A DNA stretch of 46,044 nucleotides, from NCBI GenBank assembly GCA_002839535.1, contig PGYF01000001.1, positions 2,352 to 48,395 on the forward strand, given 5' to 3'. Positions 24,384 through 32,842 of the stretch are shown one piece after another. Source of the stretch: Nitrospira bacterium HGW-Nitrospira-1. GTDB taxonomy: Bacteria; Nitrospirota; Thermodesulfovibrionia; Thermodesulfovibrionales; UBA6898. The position numbers and the translations under genes are program-made. How positions within the stretch are numbered: the stretch's first letter is position 1; each line of letters begins with the position of its first letter. The notes under the pieces were generated by a model, which saw nothing but the letters and a program-made list of their open reading frames with translations, made no database searches and was not told the DNA's origin.

Positions 24384-25842
24384 GCCAGACCTTTATTTCA
24401 CCTGTGGCTATCATGTCCTTTCCCTTGAAAATCTCCCCCTTGATTACACCGAATTCCCCATATTTTGCGACTTTATAGGTATAAACACTCAGCGTATCGC
24501 CAACTCCAGCGCTCCCCATAATCTCCAGATTCTTTACGCCCAGAAGAAAACCCTTTGAGCCGTTTTTACCGTTCCCTAAATTCTTGAACCCATTATGTGC
24601 TGCAATCGCCTGTGAAATAAGTTCCGGATAATAGGCCTCCTCAAGCCTGCCTTCCTCAGAGACAAATATCGTGTCTTTTGCTATAACAACTTCTGCTGTG
24701 GATTCCCTTTCCCCCACCCTGAGCAGTTTATTGACTATACGCATGGGAGGTTTATGAGGCACTAATTGGGAGGCGTCAATCGGCAGCCTGAAAATATCGT
24801 CCTGTTTGTCCTGATTCCTCCAGCACAGGGGATCAGAAGCCAGATAGTCTCCGGTCAACTGGAAGGCCGCCCCACGGCAGCCGTAACACCTGTCCAGACT
24901 GGAACATTCGCTGCAGGGCCCCTTGATAGTCTGTTTATAGTTCTTCAGGTCCTGGATTACCTCGCTGTCCAGAAGAATGTCCGCCAGTTTCCTTTGCCTG
25001 ATGTTCCCGACAGGTATGGTAACCCCCACGCAGGGCTGGACATCACCGTATGCATTGATTGCGCAGGAGAATTGGTGCCGCAGGCATTCACCGCCAACTA
25101 AAGGCGGCTGCGGTTCCCAGTGACGTCCGTATTTCAGCCTGTCTATCTCAGCTATCCTGCGGAAAAATGCATGGACACGCTCTGTATCAACATACAGCAG
25201 GTCATTTTTTTTGGCATTGCCCTGCGGCGTGATCATTTCAAAATAAGGGGTGACGCCCTGGTCCTTCAGCCACTCCCACATCCGTTCGAGTTCATCGATG
25301 TTCTGGTTGCAGATAATAGTGCTGATACCAAGGGGCGCCTCAGAGGGATAGCCAGCAGCCTTCAGATTACAGAAGGCCTCATGTATCTGGAAATAGGCGC
25401 CTTTTTTCCCTGAGAGCATGTCCTGCATATTCTCATCAAAGGTGTTCATTTTCAGCACCACCGCAACCCCGTGGCCGCGCAATATCCGCGCAGTTCCTGC
25501 GTCAATGCCTGTTCCGTTGGTGAAGAGTTCTATATGCAGGCCCTCTGCTTTTATGAATGCAAGCATCTCAAGGATATGAGGGTATATCATCGGTTCTCCG
25601 CCCAATATTATGATCTTTCTCGCCCCCAGGTCCTTAGCCTGCAGTATCACATCCCTGATTTCATCTGCTGTCATCTCACCCTCGTAATTAAGATCGTCTT
25701 TTGCGTAGCAGTAGATGCAGTTAAAATTACACCGGCGCGAAAATTCAACCTCCACTGAAAGCAGCCTGCCGCTGCCTGCCGCCTCGGCGATATCCTCCGG
25801 TGAAAATTCAGCGCCGTACATGCGACTTCTACAACTCTCCAT
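24370..25842 (-). CDS. Radical SAM-SPASM enzyme fused to a hot-dog dehydratase-like domain
   Basis: A protein of 490 residues. Residues 25-240 are a radical SAM domain with RRCNFNCIYCYA (Cys38, Cys42, Cys45) and ILGGEPMIYP. Residues about 250-345 hold a SPASM-like region with Cys at 253, 260, 271, 310, 313, 319, 322 and 340, enough for extra iron-sulfur clusters. Residues about 355-490 look like the ApeP/COG4706 hot-dog family: QLVPHKPPMRIVNKLL (His363), then YYPELISQAIAAHNG with Glu407 in the place of the conserved Glu. The frame is continuous without a stop. The fusion implies that one protein both dehydrates and radically modifies the same acyl-ACP. I do not recall this fusion as a described architecture. 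Confidence 0.8.
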   Translation of the reverse strand: MESCRSRMYGAEFSPEDIAEAAGSGRLLSVEVEFSRRCNFNCIYCYAKDDLNYEGEMTADEIRDVILQAKDLGARKIIILGGEPMIYPHILEMLAFIKAEGLHIELFTNGTGIDAGTARILRGHGVAVVLKMNTFDENMQDMLSGKKGAYFQIHEAFCNLKAAGYPSEAPLGISTIICNQNIDELERMWEWLKDQGVTPYFEMITPQGNAKKNDLLYVDTERVHAFFRRIAEIDRLKYGRHWEPQPPLVGGECLRHQFSCAINAYGDVQPCVGVTIPVGNIRQRKLADILLDSEVIQDLKNYKQTIKGPCSECSSLDRCYGCRGAAFQLTGDYLASDPLCWRNQDKQDDIFRLPIDASQLVPHKPPMRIVNKLLRVGERESTAEVVIAKDTIFVSEEGRLEEAYYPELISQAIAAHNGFKNLGNGKNGSKGFLLGVKNLEIMGSAGVGDTLSVYTYKVAKYGEFGVIKGEIFKGKDMIATGEIKVWHGEK

Positions 25843-27139
25843 TTTTCTCTCTCCTGTCTATTAATCTGACTAATTTCCGCGAATTCCCCGAATACACCTG
25901 TGCCCTCACCTGCTCCTCGCTTGCGATGACCACCTCAGGACAGACCCGCAAACGGGCCTGGAGTTCAGTTGCGATACTCTCTGCTGAACAGGCGCTGTTA
26001 CCGACCGATACACATATCCTTATCTGATCGGAAAGATCGTAATCACTGGACAGCGTGATGTAATATTCACTGATGCCGGGGATCTCAGCCAGCACAGAGT
26101 AAATGGCCTGCGGATAGAGGGTTGTGCCCCGGTATTTGATCATCTGTTTTTTTCTTCCGATAATAGGCCCAAGCCGGGGAGAAAAACGGCCGCAGCTGCA
26201 AGGCTCATCAATAAGGAAACTCACATCGCCGGTCTTGAACCTCAGCAGAGGCATGCCCTCTATGGAGAGCGGCGTCACCACAACCTCTCCTGTTTTTCCG
26301 CAGGGCAGGACCTTGCCCATATCATCAACGATCTCAACGACAGCAAGGTCAGGATGGAGATGCCCACCGGCCTGCATTTCACATTCACAAAAAGACGTGA
26401 TGGTTTCGGAAGAGGCATAGGTCGAGAAAACCTTAGCTCCCCATATGTCCTCGAGGTGCGCGCCCATTTTCAGAAGAGACATATCTTTGTCCCTTATTGG
26501 TTCGCCGATACAAATCAATTTCGATACGCCGATTCCCCGTGGCTCAATACCTTTTGAAACAAGATACTGCCCGAGTTTAAGTAAAAAAGAAGGGACCCCG
26601 ACGATGACAGTGGGGTTGACCCTCAGCATGGTCTCAAGATGGCTCGCAACACTGTTGAGGCCGTTTCTCACAGCAGCCGCGCCCAGGTTTCTCGTCCCCA
26701 GAAAATAGGCCAGGCCGGCGATAAAACACCGGTCGAGGGTGCAGGTAAGAAGTGCTATATCCTCTGCCGAAATACCGCAGCCCGCCAGAGAGATTTCCTC
26801 ATTGTAGGCGAGTCTTTTGAGGTCGTTTTCCGTATACATAATCCTGGTAGGTGCGCCGGTAGTCCCGGAGGAAAAAACAATATCAACTATTTTCGAAAAA
26901 GGGACTGCAAGAAAATCATCGCAACATTTTTCAAAGTGCGCTTTTTCGGTAAACGGCAGTTCGTACAGGTGGTCAAGCCCGGTATTATCTATGTCAATGC
27001 CGCTCAGCGTCCTTCTGTAATATGGGGAATTACTGACGAGGCAGCGCAGATGGTCACTAAAAAGTTTTTCCTGGGCGTCCTTGATCTCCTCCGTGCCTGA
27101 AAATTCCAGCCCCCTGTATAAAGGAGAGAATTTCTTCAT
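25829..27139 (-). CDS. PaaK-like adenylate-forming CoA ligase
   Basis: A protein of 436 residues related to phenylacetate-CoA ligase. Motifs are VFSSGTTGAPTRIMYTEND (about 88-106), STYASSETITSFCEC, RFKTGDVS and GRKKQMIKYRGTTLYP. Two Cys-rich spots (CECEM and DEPCSCGRF) resemble the metal-binding Cys of some PaaK relatives. Such enzymes activate aryl or acyl acids as CoA thioesters. Together with the ligase at 4207 the cluster has two activation enzymes, perhaps for a starter and a different acid. It overlaps the PlsC-like gene upstream by four bases and the radical SAM fusion downstream by 14. Confidence 0.82.
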   Translation of the reverse strand: MKKFSPLYRGLEFSGTEEIKDAQEKLFSDHLRCLVSNSPYYRRTLSGIDIDNTGLDHLYELPFTEKAHFEKCCDDFLAVPFSKIVDIVFSSGTTGAPTRIMYTENDLKRLAYNEEISLAGCGISAEDIALLTCTLDRCFIAGLAYFLGTRNLGAAAVRNGLNSVASHLETMLRVNPTVIVGVPSFLLKLGQYLVSKGIEPRGIGVSKLICIGEPIRDKDMSLLKMGAHLEDIWGAKVFSTYASSETITSFCECEMQAGGHLHPDLAVVEIVDDMGKVLPCGKTGEVVVTPLSIEGMPLLRFKTGDVSFLIDEPCSCGRFSPRLGPIIGRKKQMIKYRGTTLYPQAIYSVLAEIPGISEYYITLSSDYDLSDQIRICVSVGNSACSAESIATELQARLRVCPEVVIASEEQVRAQVYSGNSRKLVRLIDRREKNGEL

Positions 27140-27885
27140 GCCCTGTTCTCCATCAAAGACAACTCGCTTTCTATTATTGACCTCACCCTGTTCTTAAGCG
27201 CAAACACACTGAAATGCCTGTATTCTTCCCAGCGTATCGCAGGCAACCTGCGCACCCTGATTGTGCCTGACCGCAAAAGAAAAGACCCCTTCGGCGGAAT
27301 ATTCTCATTTCCCACAATGCAAATAGGCGCTATGGGCGCCTTTGATCCGAGGGCCAGACGGAAGGCGGCGCCGTGAAATGGGCCCATCTCCCTGCTTCCC
27401 GAACGTGTCCCCTCAGGGAAAAAAATTATCGAAACGCCCTCGGCAAGCAGGGACTCGGCCCTCTCATTAAAAAGTTCAGGCGTCATCTTTTTGATGTTCA
27501 GGTATCCCGCCATCTTCGCAAAACGGCCGATGACCGGAATATAAAAAGGCCAGGTATTGACCACCTGAACCGCCTCATGGGGAAGCACGCACATAAGAAA
27601 GGCATCGGAGGCAGCCCTGTGATTAGAGACAAAGATACAGCCCCCGTCAGCGCCTCCACCGGAACAATCCTCGTAGCGGAGTCTGATAAATGGAAAAGGA
27701 ACAGAGGTCATAACCCTGCCGTACCAGCTGATGCAACGCCGGAACCTCTTCATGACACGGCGGTTTTGCAGGAAGAGGGACAAAAAAACTACATAGAGAA
27801 AAAGCAAAGGGATAACGATCGCAGAAGATATGAGAAATAACACATAGAAATACGCGTTCATTATGATGAGCTTCATCCGACCCAT
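27136..27885 (-). CDS. PlsC-like 1-acylglycerol-3-phosphate acyltransferase
   Basis: A protein of 249 residues with an N-terminal membrane segment (residues 10-40). The acyltransferase motifs are VSNHRAASD (His89, Asp94) and FFPEGTRS (156-162), with PIAPICI later. It transfers an acyl chain to a glycerol-phosphate-like acceptor at the inner membrane. It starts three bases after the ACP 3 gene and probably uses that ACP as donor. It is the third type of acyltransferase in the train, besides the LpxL-like and condensation-like ones. Confidence 0.88.
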   Translation of the reverse strand: MGRMKLIIMNAYFYVLFLISSAIVIPLLFLYVVFLSLFLQNRRVMKRFRRCISWYGRVMTSVPFPFIRLRYEDCSGGGADGGCIFVSNHRAASDAFLMCVLPHEAVQVVNTWPFYIPVIGRFAKMAGYLNIKKMTPELFNERAESLLAEGVSIIFFPEGTRSGSREMGPFHGAAFRLALGSKAPIAPICIVGNENIPPKGSFLLRSGTIRVRRLPAIRWEEYRHFSVFALKNRVRSIIESELSLMENRA

Positions 27886-27888
27886 CCG

Positions 27889-28155
27889 TCAGGAAGCCTT
27901 CCCGCCACCGGCATTTTTTATCGTGGAAATAAACTGATACACGTCCTGCAGTGTGCGTATGTCCCGGATTTTCTCCTCGTTCCTGATATTCACTCCAAAG
28001 CTCTTCTGGAGCGCAACGACCAGATCCACTATATCAAGGCTGTCCAGTCCCAGGTCGTTAAAGATATGCGCGCCCGGCTGCAATCTTTCCTTTTCTATCT
28101 CAAAGGACTCCTCAAACACCTTATTGGTCTTCTCTATAATCTCCTCTTCAGTCAT
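27889..28155 (-). CDS. Acyl carrier protein (ACP 3)
   Basis: An 88-residue acidic protein with the attachment motif DLGLDSLDIVD (Ser39) and the helical pattern of ACPs. It lies between a complete ketosynthase (28178) and the PlsC-like acyltransferase (27136), in the order ketoreductase, flavoprotein, KS, ACP, acyltransferase at the front of the operon. GAAAGAATGACTG surrounds its start; the ribosome site is modest. Confidence 0.92.
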   Translation of the reverse strand: MTEEEIIEKTNKVFEESFEIEKERLQPGAHIFNDLGLDSLDIVDLVVALQKSFGVNIRNEEKIRDIRTLQDVYQFISTIKNAGGGKAS

Positions 28156-28177
28156 TCTTTCACCTCATTGATTAATT

Positions 28178-29404
28178 TCATACCTTCCTGCAGACCAGCG
28201 CCGCATTTATGCCGCCGAAGGCAAAACAGTTTTTCAATATCACCTCTATGTTTTTTGTGACCAAAGCAGTGACATGATTTATTCCAGCGCAGTCAGGGCT
28301 TATGTTTTCAAGATTCAGCGTCGGATAAATAACGCCTCTTTGCATCATGCGCAACGAGGCGATAAGCTCTATCGCGCCCGAGGCCCCAAGTGTATGACCG
28401 ATATAGCCCTTGAGACTGCTGACAGGGACAGAAGCGCCGAAGACCTCTTTGATGGCCTCAGCCTCCTCCTTGTCTCCCTGCAGGGTCGCTGTTGCGTGCG
28501 CATTTATGTAGTCGATCTCTCCGGGGACAATGCCGGCGTCGCGCAACGCCTGTTTCATGCATCGTACCATAGACTCCCTGTTGGATTGACTGACGTGCGA
28601 ACCGTTTCCATTGGTATTATAACCCGTAATCTCCGCGTAAATCCTGGCATTCCTTTTGATCGCCCGTTCGTATTTTTCTAAAACAACAACGCCGCTCCCC
28701 TCACCGCAGACAAGACCGTCCCGGTCCCGGTCAAAAGGCCTCGGCGTCTTTGAGGGGGCATGATTAAAGCCTGCTGAAGTGGCCATAAGCACATCGAAAG
28801 ACCCTGTGACAGTCGGATGCACCTCTTCAGAGCCTCCGCAGAGCATGACGTCCTGTCTCCCTAACCTCACAAGGTCATATCCTGCGCCGATCGCCTGAAG
28901 AGACGAAGCGCAGGCAGCAGAGGTGGCCATGATATATCCTGTCAGTTCAAGGTACTGTGCAACATTCGCTGCCGCAGTGTGGGACATGCACTGAAAAAAC
29001 ATCGAGGAATTGAGTTGGCTGATGTCCTTATGAGGCAGCATGATTTCAAAGGCGTCGTTGATACTCTTTGCGCTGCCCATGGTAGAGCCGATTGCACACC
29101 CCATTTTCATCTGTGGGACCATAGCAGGGTCTATGCCCGCATCAACGAGCGCCTGCTCGGCGGCCTGGGCTGAAAAAATGCTCATACGCCCCATGAAACG
29201 CCTTTTCTGGCGGGGAATTGCCCGTTCGTCTTTTATCTCTGCAGTTGCTGCGACATGGCTCCTGAGACCGATATATTGGTCCCAGCCTTCCATGAAGCGC
29301 ACCGCGCTCCTCCCCTGCTCAATCCCTGCCATGAGAGCTTCCACATCACAGCCGAAAGGGGAGACCGCGCCTGCTCCTGTAATGACAACCCTGTTTGATT
29401 TCAT
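28178..29404 (-). CDS. FabF-like beta-ketoacyl-ACP synthase
   Basis: A protein of 408 residues with an intact triad: Cys165 in SAACASS, His303 in NAHATAT and His337 in KGYIGHTLGASG. RPFDRDRDGLVCGEGSGV and the NCFAFGGINAAL end are classic FabF features. It has no Cys-less partner next to it, unlike the two other complete ketosynthases, and probably acts as a homodimer in initiation or early elongation. It is coupled by a four-base ATGA overlap to the phytoene-desaturase-like flavoprotein upstream. Confidence 0.92.
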   Translation of the reverse strand: MKSNRVVITGAGAVSPFGCDVEALMAGIEQGRSAVRFMEGWDQYIGLRSHVAATAEIKDERAIPRQKRRFMGRMSIFSAQAAEQALVDAGIDPAMVPQMKMGCAIGSTMGSAKSINDAFEIMLPHKDISQLNSSMFFQCMSHTAAANVAQYLELTGYIMATSAACASSLQAIGAGYDLVRLGRQDVMLCGGSEEVHPTVTGSFDVLMATSAGFNHAPSKTPRPFDRDRDGLVCGEGSGVVVLEKYERAIKRNARIYAEITGYNTNGNGSHVSQSNRESMVRCMKQALRDAGIVPGEIDYINAHATATLQGDKEEAEAIKEVFGASVPVSSLKGYIGHTLGASGAIELIASLRMMQRGVIYPTLNLENISPDCAGINHVTALVTKNIEVILKNCFAFGGINAALVCRKV

Positions 29405-30897
29405 AGATGACGGCCCACAAAGCCTGCGTATTTTTCTTCTTTAATAATAGACCTGCCCACAAAAAAGGACGACATCATCGCGCCTATTATTCCCGGCAGG
29501 AGAGAACTTTGGCCGGCCGCAAATACGTTTCGCAGGGGAAGTTTCCCAAACAGATTATACTGCCCGACCTTCTGTTTTATGCCGTATGCAGACCCGTCGG
29601 GACTGTGCAGATAATCCCTGAAGGTAAGTACTGAGGCCGCATCAACAACCCTGAGACAGTCTCTGTATTTTGGCAGGACACTGAATATACGTTCCCTGAT
29701 GCTCTCAATCCTCTGAAGTTTATAATCCAGATAGGCCTGCGGTCTCAGACCTCTCCTGGTGTCTTTCCATACTTCAACGTGTTCAAAAAAAGAGGTTTCG
29801 AGGATATTGATAATGTGTTTCCTCGTCCCGTTTACTTCCTCTACAGACCTGAGAAGCACCAAGGCGCCCAGCCCCTCGTATCCGGGATCAAGGATCTGGT
29901 TTATGTCAGTGTGCGGGAAAATAGAGACAATCGAATTATCTATTCCCTCATCGCCGCAGCCGGGATCCAGGGTTGCGAACAAGGCAAAAAATCCGGTAGA
30001 AGCCTCGAAAGAAGAGACACGGCTGATAAAGGCCTTGCTCAATACCCCCTCAGGGATGAGTTTCAAAATCTCTTTTGGGTGGATCGTAAAGACGCAATTT
30101 TCGCACTCAATCTCTTCCCCTGTGTTCAGTATGAACCTGCCCACGCGGTTGTCCCTGATATCAGCCATTTCCGCAATAGTGGTCCCGCAGGAGACCTCTA
30201 TGTCAAAGTCCTGAAACCGTTTTTGAAACGCCTCTATAAGCGCATTGCCGCCGCCATGAATGCGCGCAACAGACTCATAAAGACCGAGGCAGATCCTGCT
30301 GTGATTGGCGAAGGTGATCTCCTGTGGTTTGACTCCGTAGCACATGGCAAAGCCGGACAGCAGGGCCTTCAAAACTTTATTGCCTGTCAGACCATTTAAC
30401 ACTTCATCCAGGGTCATAAAATCTTCATCTATGTGGCCCTGATTCATTGCCGGATTGCGAAGGTTCATCGAAGGAGTTTGCGCACACACCTGAATTACTT
30501 TGTCGAAATATTTGTCTATAGCAGCCGCCTCGGACGGGAAATAACCCTTTAACCTTTCCCGCAACCCTGGAAAGCCGTAGGGAATTTTATACAGCCTGTT
30601 TTCGGATTCCAGAAAAAAAGAGTTGGCGTTGTCCTCAGGAAGAAAAACCGGCTCAATGGAATCATAGATCCCCAGCGCGGACAGCATCTCATAAAGCAAC
30701 CCGCCCTTTTGCAGCCCGCCGGTAAAGTGAAAACCAGTATCAAAGGGAACGCCGTCTCTCGTAAAAACTGAAAGAGACCCTCCGATGCGGTGGTTTTTTT
30801 CGAGCAATAAAACTCTGCGGCCGTTCATCGCAAGGAAAAGGGTCATGGCAAGTCCGCTTACGCCGCTTCCGACAACTACATCGTCATATTTCTTCAT
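29401..30897 (-). CDS. Phytoene desaturase/retinol saturase-like FAD oxidoreductase
   Basis: A protein of 498 residues with an N-terminal FAD motif (VVGSGVSGLAMTLFLAMNGR, then LEKNHRIGG) and FDTGFHFTGG. The C-terminal FAD motif is PLRNVFAAGQSSLLPGIIGAMMSSF. The family includes carotenoid desaturases, isomerases and the retinol saturases that reduce conjugated double bonds. In the proposed ladderane clusters of anammox bacteria a CrtI-like gene occurs beside fab and radical SAM genes, and the same combination is seen here. A role on a conjugated acyl chain is plausible. A hairpin lies in the 56-base gap upstream. Confidence 0.85.
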   Translation of the reverse strand: MKKYDDVVVGSGVSGLAMTLFLAMNGRRVLLLEKNHRIGGSLSVFTRDGVPFDTGFHFTGGLQKGGLLYEMLSALGIYDSIEPVFLPEDNANSFFLESENRLYKIPYGFPGLRERLKGYFPSEAAAIDKYFDKVIQVCAQTPSMNLRNPAMNQGHIDEDFMTLDEVLNGLTGNKVLKALLSGFAMCYGVKPQEITFANHSRICLGLYESVARIHGGGNALIEAFQKRFQDFDIEVSCGTTIAEMADIRDNRVGRFILNTGEEIECENCVFTIHPKEILKLIPEGVLSKAFISRVSSFEASTGFFALFATLDPGCGDEGIDNSIVSIFPHTDINQILDPGYEGLGALVLLRSVEEVNGTRKHIINILETSFFEHVEVWKDTRRGLRPQAYLDYKLQRIESIRERIFSVLPKYRDCLRVVDAASVLTFRDYLHSPDGSAYGIKQKVGQYNLFGKLPLRNVFAAGQSSLLPGIIGAMMSSFFVGRSIIKEEKYAGFVGRHL

Positions 30898-30929
30898 TCC
30901 ACTTAATAACCGGAAGGGGCCGCAGACAA

Positions 30930-30946
30930 TGGACCGGAAAGGTCCA
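30930..30946 (-). other. Intercistronic hairpin after the fabG-like gene
   Basis: TGGACC and GGTCCA pair as a six-base stem around a five-base loop, within the 56-base gap between the fabG-like gene and the flavoprotein gene. No T-run follows on the minus strand. It is more likely a processing or stability element than a terminator. Confidence 0.35.
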
Positions 30947-30953
30947 AAACAAC

Positions 30954-31688
30954 CTACATTGACAGGCCTCCGTTGACAGCTATAACCTCCCCGTGAATAT
31001 ACATATTTTTTTCAGCACACAAAAAATTGACCACAGCTGCAACATCTTCCGTATTGCCCAGCCTGCCAAGGGGAATGAGGGGTAGTACCCGTTCCCCTGG
31101 AATGCCTTCCGTCATTTCAGTCTCGATAAACCCCGGGGCAACAACGTTTACCGCAATGTTCCTTTTACCCACCTCGCGCGCCAAGGCCTTGGCCGCCCCT
31201 ATCAAACCCGCCTTTGAAGCGGAATAATTGACCTGGCCCGCCTGTCCGATCTGTCCCGAGGTCGAAGATACAACAACAATACGCCCCTCTTTGGCCCTTA
31301 ACATCGAAAACAGGACCGTACGGGTTACATTAAAAAAACCGTCCAGATTAGTGGAAAGGACGGAATCCCATTCCTCTTTTGTCATCCACATCAAAAGATT
31401 ATCTTTTCTGATTCCGGCGTTATAAACAAGTGCGTAAGGCGCCGATTCTTCGGTCAGTTTTCCCAGCGCCGCTACGGTTTCCTCATAATTTGAGATATCG
31501 AAACAGAGCAGTTTGCACATCATCCCCTTTTTTTCTATATCAGCCTTTACGGACTCAGCGGCAGGGTGATTGCTCTTGTAAGTCAGCCATATATCAAAGC
31601 CGGAATCAGCCAGCCGTAAAGCAACTGCACGCCCGATACCACGACTTCCCCCGATTATCAATGCGATTTTTTTTGTCTGATTTTCCAT
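30954..31688 (-). CDS. fabG: FabG-like 3-oxoacyl-ACP reductase (SDR)
   Basis: A short-chain dehydrogenase of 244 residues. The cofactor motif is GGSRGIGRA (13-21), with YNAG at 89-92. The catalytic residues are Asn114, Ser142, Tyr155 and Lys159 (VNYSASKAG), and the end IAVNGGLSM is typical of FabG. It reduces 3-ketoacyl-ACP with NADPH. It is the first gene of the train and sits right behind the best promoter of the region, so it probably leads the operon. Whether it serves only this pathway or also general fatty acid synthesis cannot be told; no other fabG is in the window. Confidence 0.92.
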   Translation of the reverse strand: MENQTKKIALIIGGSRGIGRAVALRLADSGFDIWLTYKSNHPAAESVKADIEKKGMMCKLLCFDISNYEETVAALGKLTEESAPYALVYNAGIRKDNLLMWMTKEEWDSVLSTNLDGFFNVTRTVLFSMLRAKEGRIVVVSSTSGQIGQAGQVNYSASKAGLIGAAKALAREVGKRNIAVNVVAPGFIETEMTEGIPGERVLPLIPLGRLGNTEDVAAVVNFLCAEKNMYIHGEVIAVNGGLSM

Positions 31689-31711
31689 AGAATACCCCGT
31701 AATGGTTGAAT

Positions 31712-31741
31712 ATTATAGAAACCCCCCTCTACATTTATCAA
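31712..31741 (-). promoter_or_regulatory. Putative sigma70-type promoter of the lipid cluster
   Basis: On the minus strand TTGATA (31741-31736), an 18-base spacer and a perfect TATAAT (31717-31712). The predicted transcript start lies about 17 bases before the ATG of the fabG-like gene. No comparable promoter is evident between the genes that follow. Confidence 0.55.
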
Positions 31742-31819
31742 GCTTTAAACATAATTGGGTCTATATTAGGCAGGCTCTGTCATGTTCTTCGTGTCTGTTA
31801 GAATACATCCTGAAATTGG

Positions 31820-31861
31820 AAATAAACCTCCCCGTTATCTCTGTGGCAAGGAGGTTTATTT
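31820..31861 (-). terminator. Hairpin terminator at the end of nadA
   Basis: A 12-base inverted repeat (AAATAAACCTCC and GGAGGTTTATTT) with an 18-base loop overlaps the nadA stop codon. Its 3' arm ends in TTTATTT and is followed by CCAATTT. It would separate the nadA unit from the promoter of the lipid cluster. Confidence 0.6.
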
Positions 31862-32842
31862 TATCTCGAGCATTCTATCCAATGCCCTTTTTGCCGGCGC
31901 TCCGATCTCTTCAGGGACTTTGACAATATAGGTATTTTCCTGAAATGCCCTGAGTATGCTCTTCAGCGTTGTCTTCTTCATATTCGGACAGATCATATCT
32001 TTTCTGAGCGGGTAGAAAACTTTTCCGGGATTCTCCTGGCGAAGCCTGTGCATAAGTCCGATCTCGGTGCCGACAATAAACTCTGTTGCATCAGATGCAT
32101 GCGCATATCGGAGCATGCCGGAGGTGCTCGTTACATGATCAGCCATTTCAAGCGCTTCAAGCCTGCATTCCGGGTGCGCCAGAACAAGCGCGCGGGGATG
32201 CTCTGCCCTCGCCTTTTTAACATCTTCCGTCGTTACCCTCTCATGAACATGACAGAAACCGTCCCATGCAATTACCTTTTTTTTTGTATTCTTTGCCGCC
32301 CACAAAGAGAGATTTTTATCGGGTATGCAGATTACTTCATCACCAGGGAGAGATTCTATGACCTTTACAACATTGGCGGATGTGCAGCAGATATCGCTTT
32401 CAGCCTTCACCTCTGCTGTTGTGTTGACATATGCCACAACAGGCGCTCCCGGATACTGCTTTTTAATATCTCTCAAGGTAAATTCGGGCGGGAACACATA
32501 TGCAGGCGGATTATCAAACCCCGGCCGGCTCTTTATAGCCGGTCTCGGGGAATCAACATGTATCATGTCGGCCATTGGGCATAAAGCGTCCGCTTCAGGC
32601 AACAGGACTATTTTATCAGGGGAAAGGATCGAAGCGCTCTCGGCCATAAAATGCACGCCGCAGAAGATGATCATTTCACATTCTTTGGCGGCAGCTATCC
32701 TCGAAAGCTCCAGGGAATCACCGACAAAGTCGGCAATATCCTGCACTTCATCCCTTTGATAATTATGGGAAAGGATAATCGCGTGTTTCTGTTCCTTGAA
32801 CTCCAGAATCTGTTTCCGAAGAGAGGCTGTATCAGAAGACAT
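31856..32842 (-). CDS. nadA: Quinolinate synthase A
   Basis: Condenses iminoaspartate with dihydroxyacetone phosphate to quinolinate in NAD synthesis, using a 4Fe-4S cluster. The 328-residue protein shows ILSHNYQRDEVQD near the N-terminus. Three likely cluster ligands are Cys88 (ALCPMAD), Cys226 (AHPEC) and Cys285 (ICPNM). Residues 95-120 look like an insertion relative to the usual ADM-to-PGAPVV spacing. The DNA for this insert contains an imperfect palindrome. The ATG directly follows the stop of the lytic transglycosylase gene, so the two form an operon. nadB and nadC are not in the window. Confidence 0.93.
   Translation of the reverse strand: MSSDTASLRKQILEFKEQKHAIILSHNYQRDEVQDIADFVGDSLELSRIAAAKECEMIIFCGVHFMAESASILSPDKIVLLPEADALCPMADMIHVDSPRPAIKSRPGFDNPPAYVFPPEFTLRDIKKQYPGAPVVAYVNTTAEVKAESDICCTSANVVKVIESLPGDEVICIPDKNLSLWAAKNTKKKVIAWDGFCHVHERVTTEDVKKARAEHPRALVLAHPECRLEALEMADHVTSTSGMLRYAHASDATEFIVGTEIGLMHRLRQENPGKVFYPLRKDMICPNMKKTTLKSILRAFQENTYIVKVPEEIGAPAKRALDRMLEIK
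32519..32550. repeat. Palindromic segment inside the nadA insertion
   Basis: CCGGCT and AGCCGG pair around a six-base loop, and CCCC and GGGG extend the stem with mismatches in between. The segment lies within the part of nadA that encodes the apparent extra residues 95-120. It may be the trace of an in-frame palindromic element. Confidence 0.4.
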
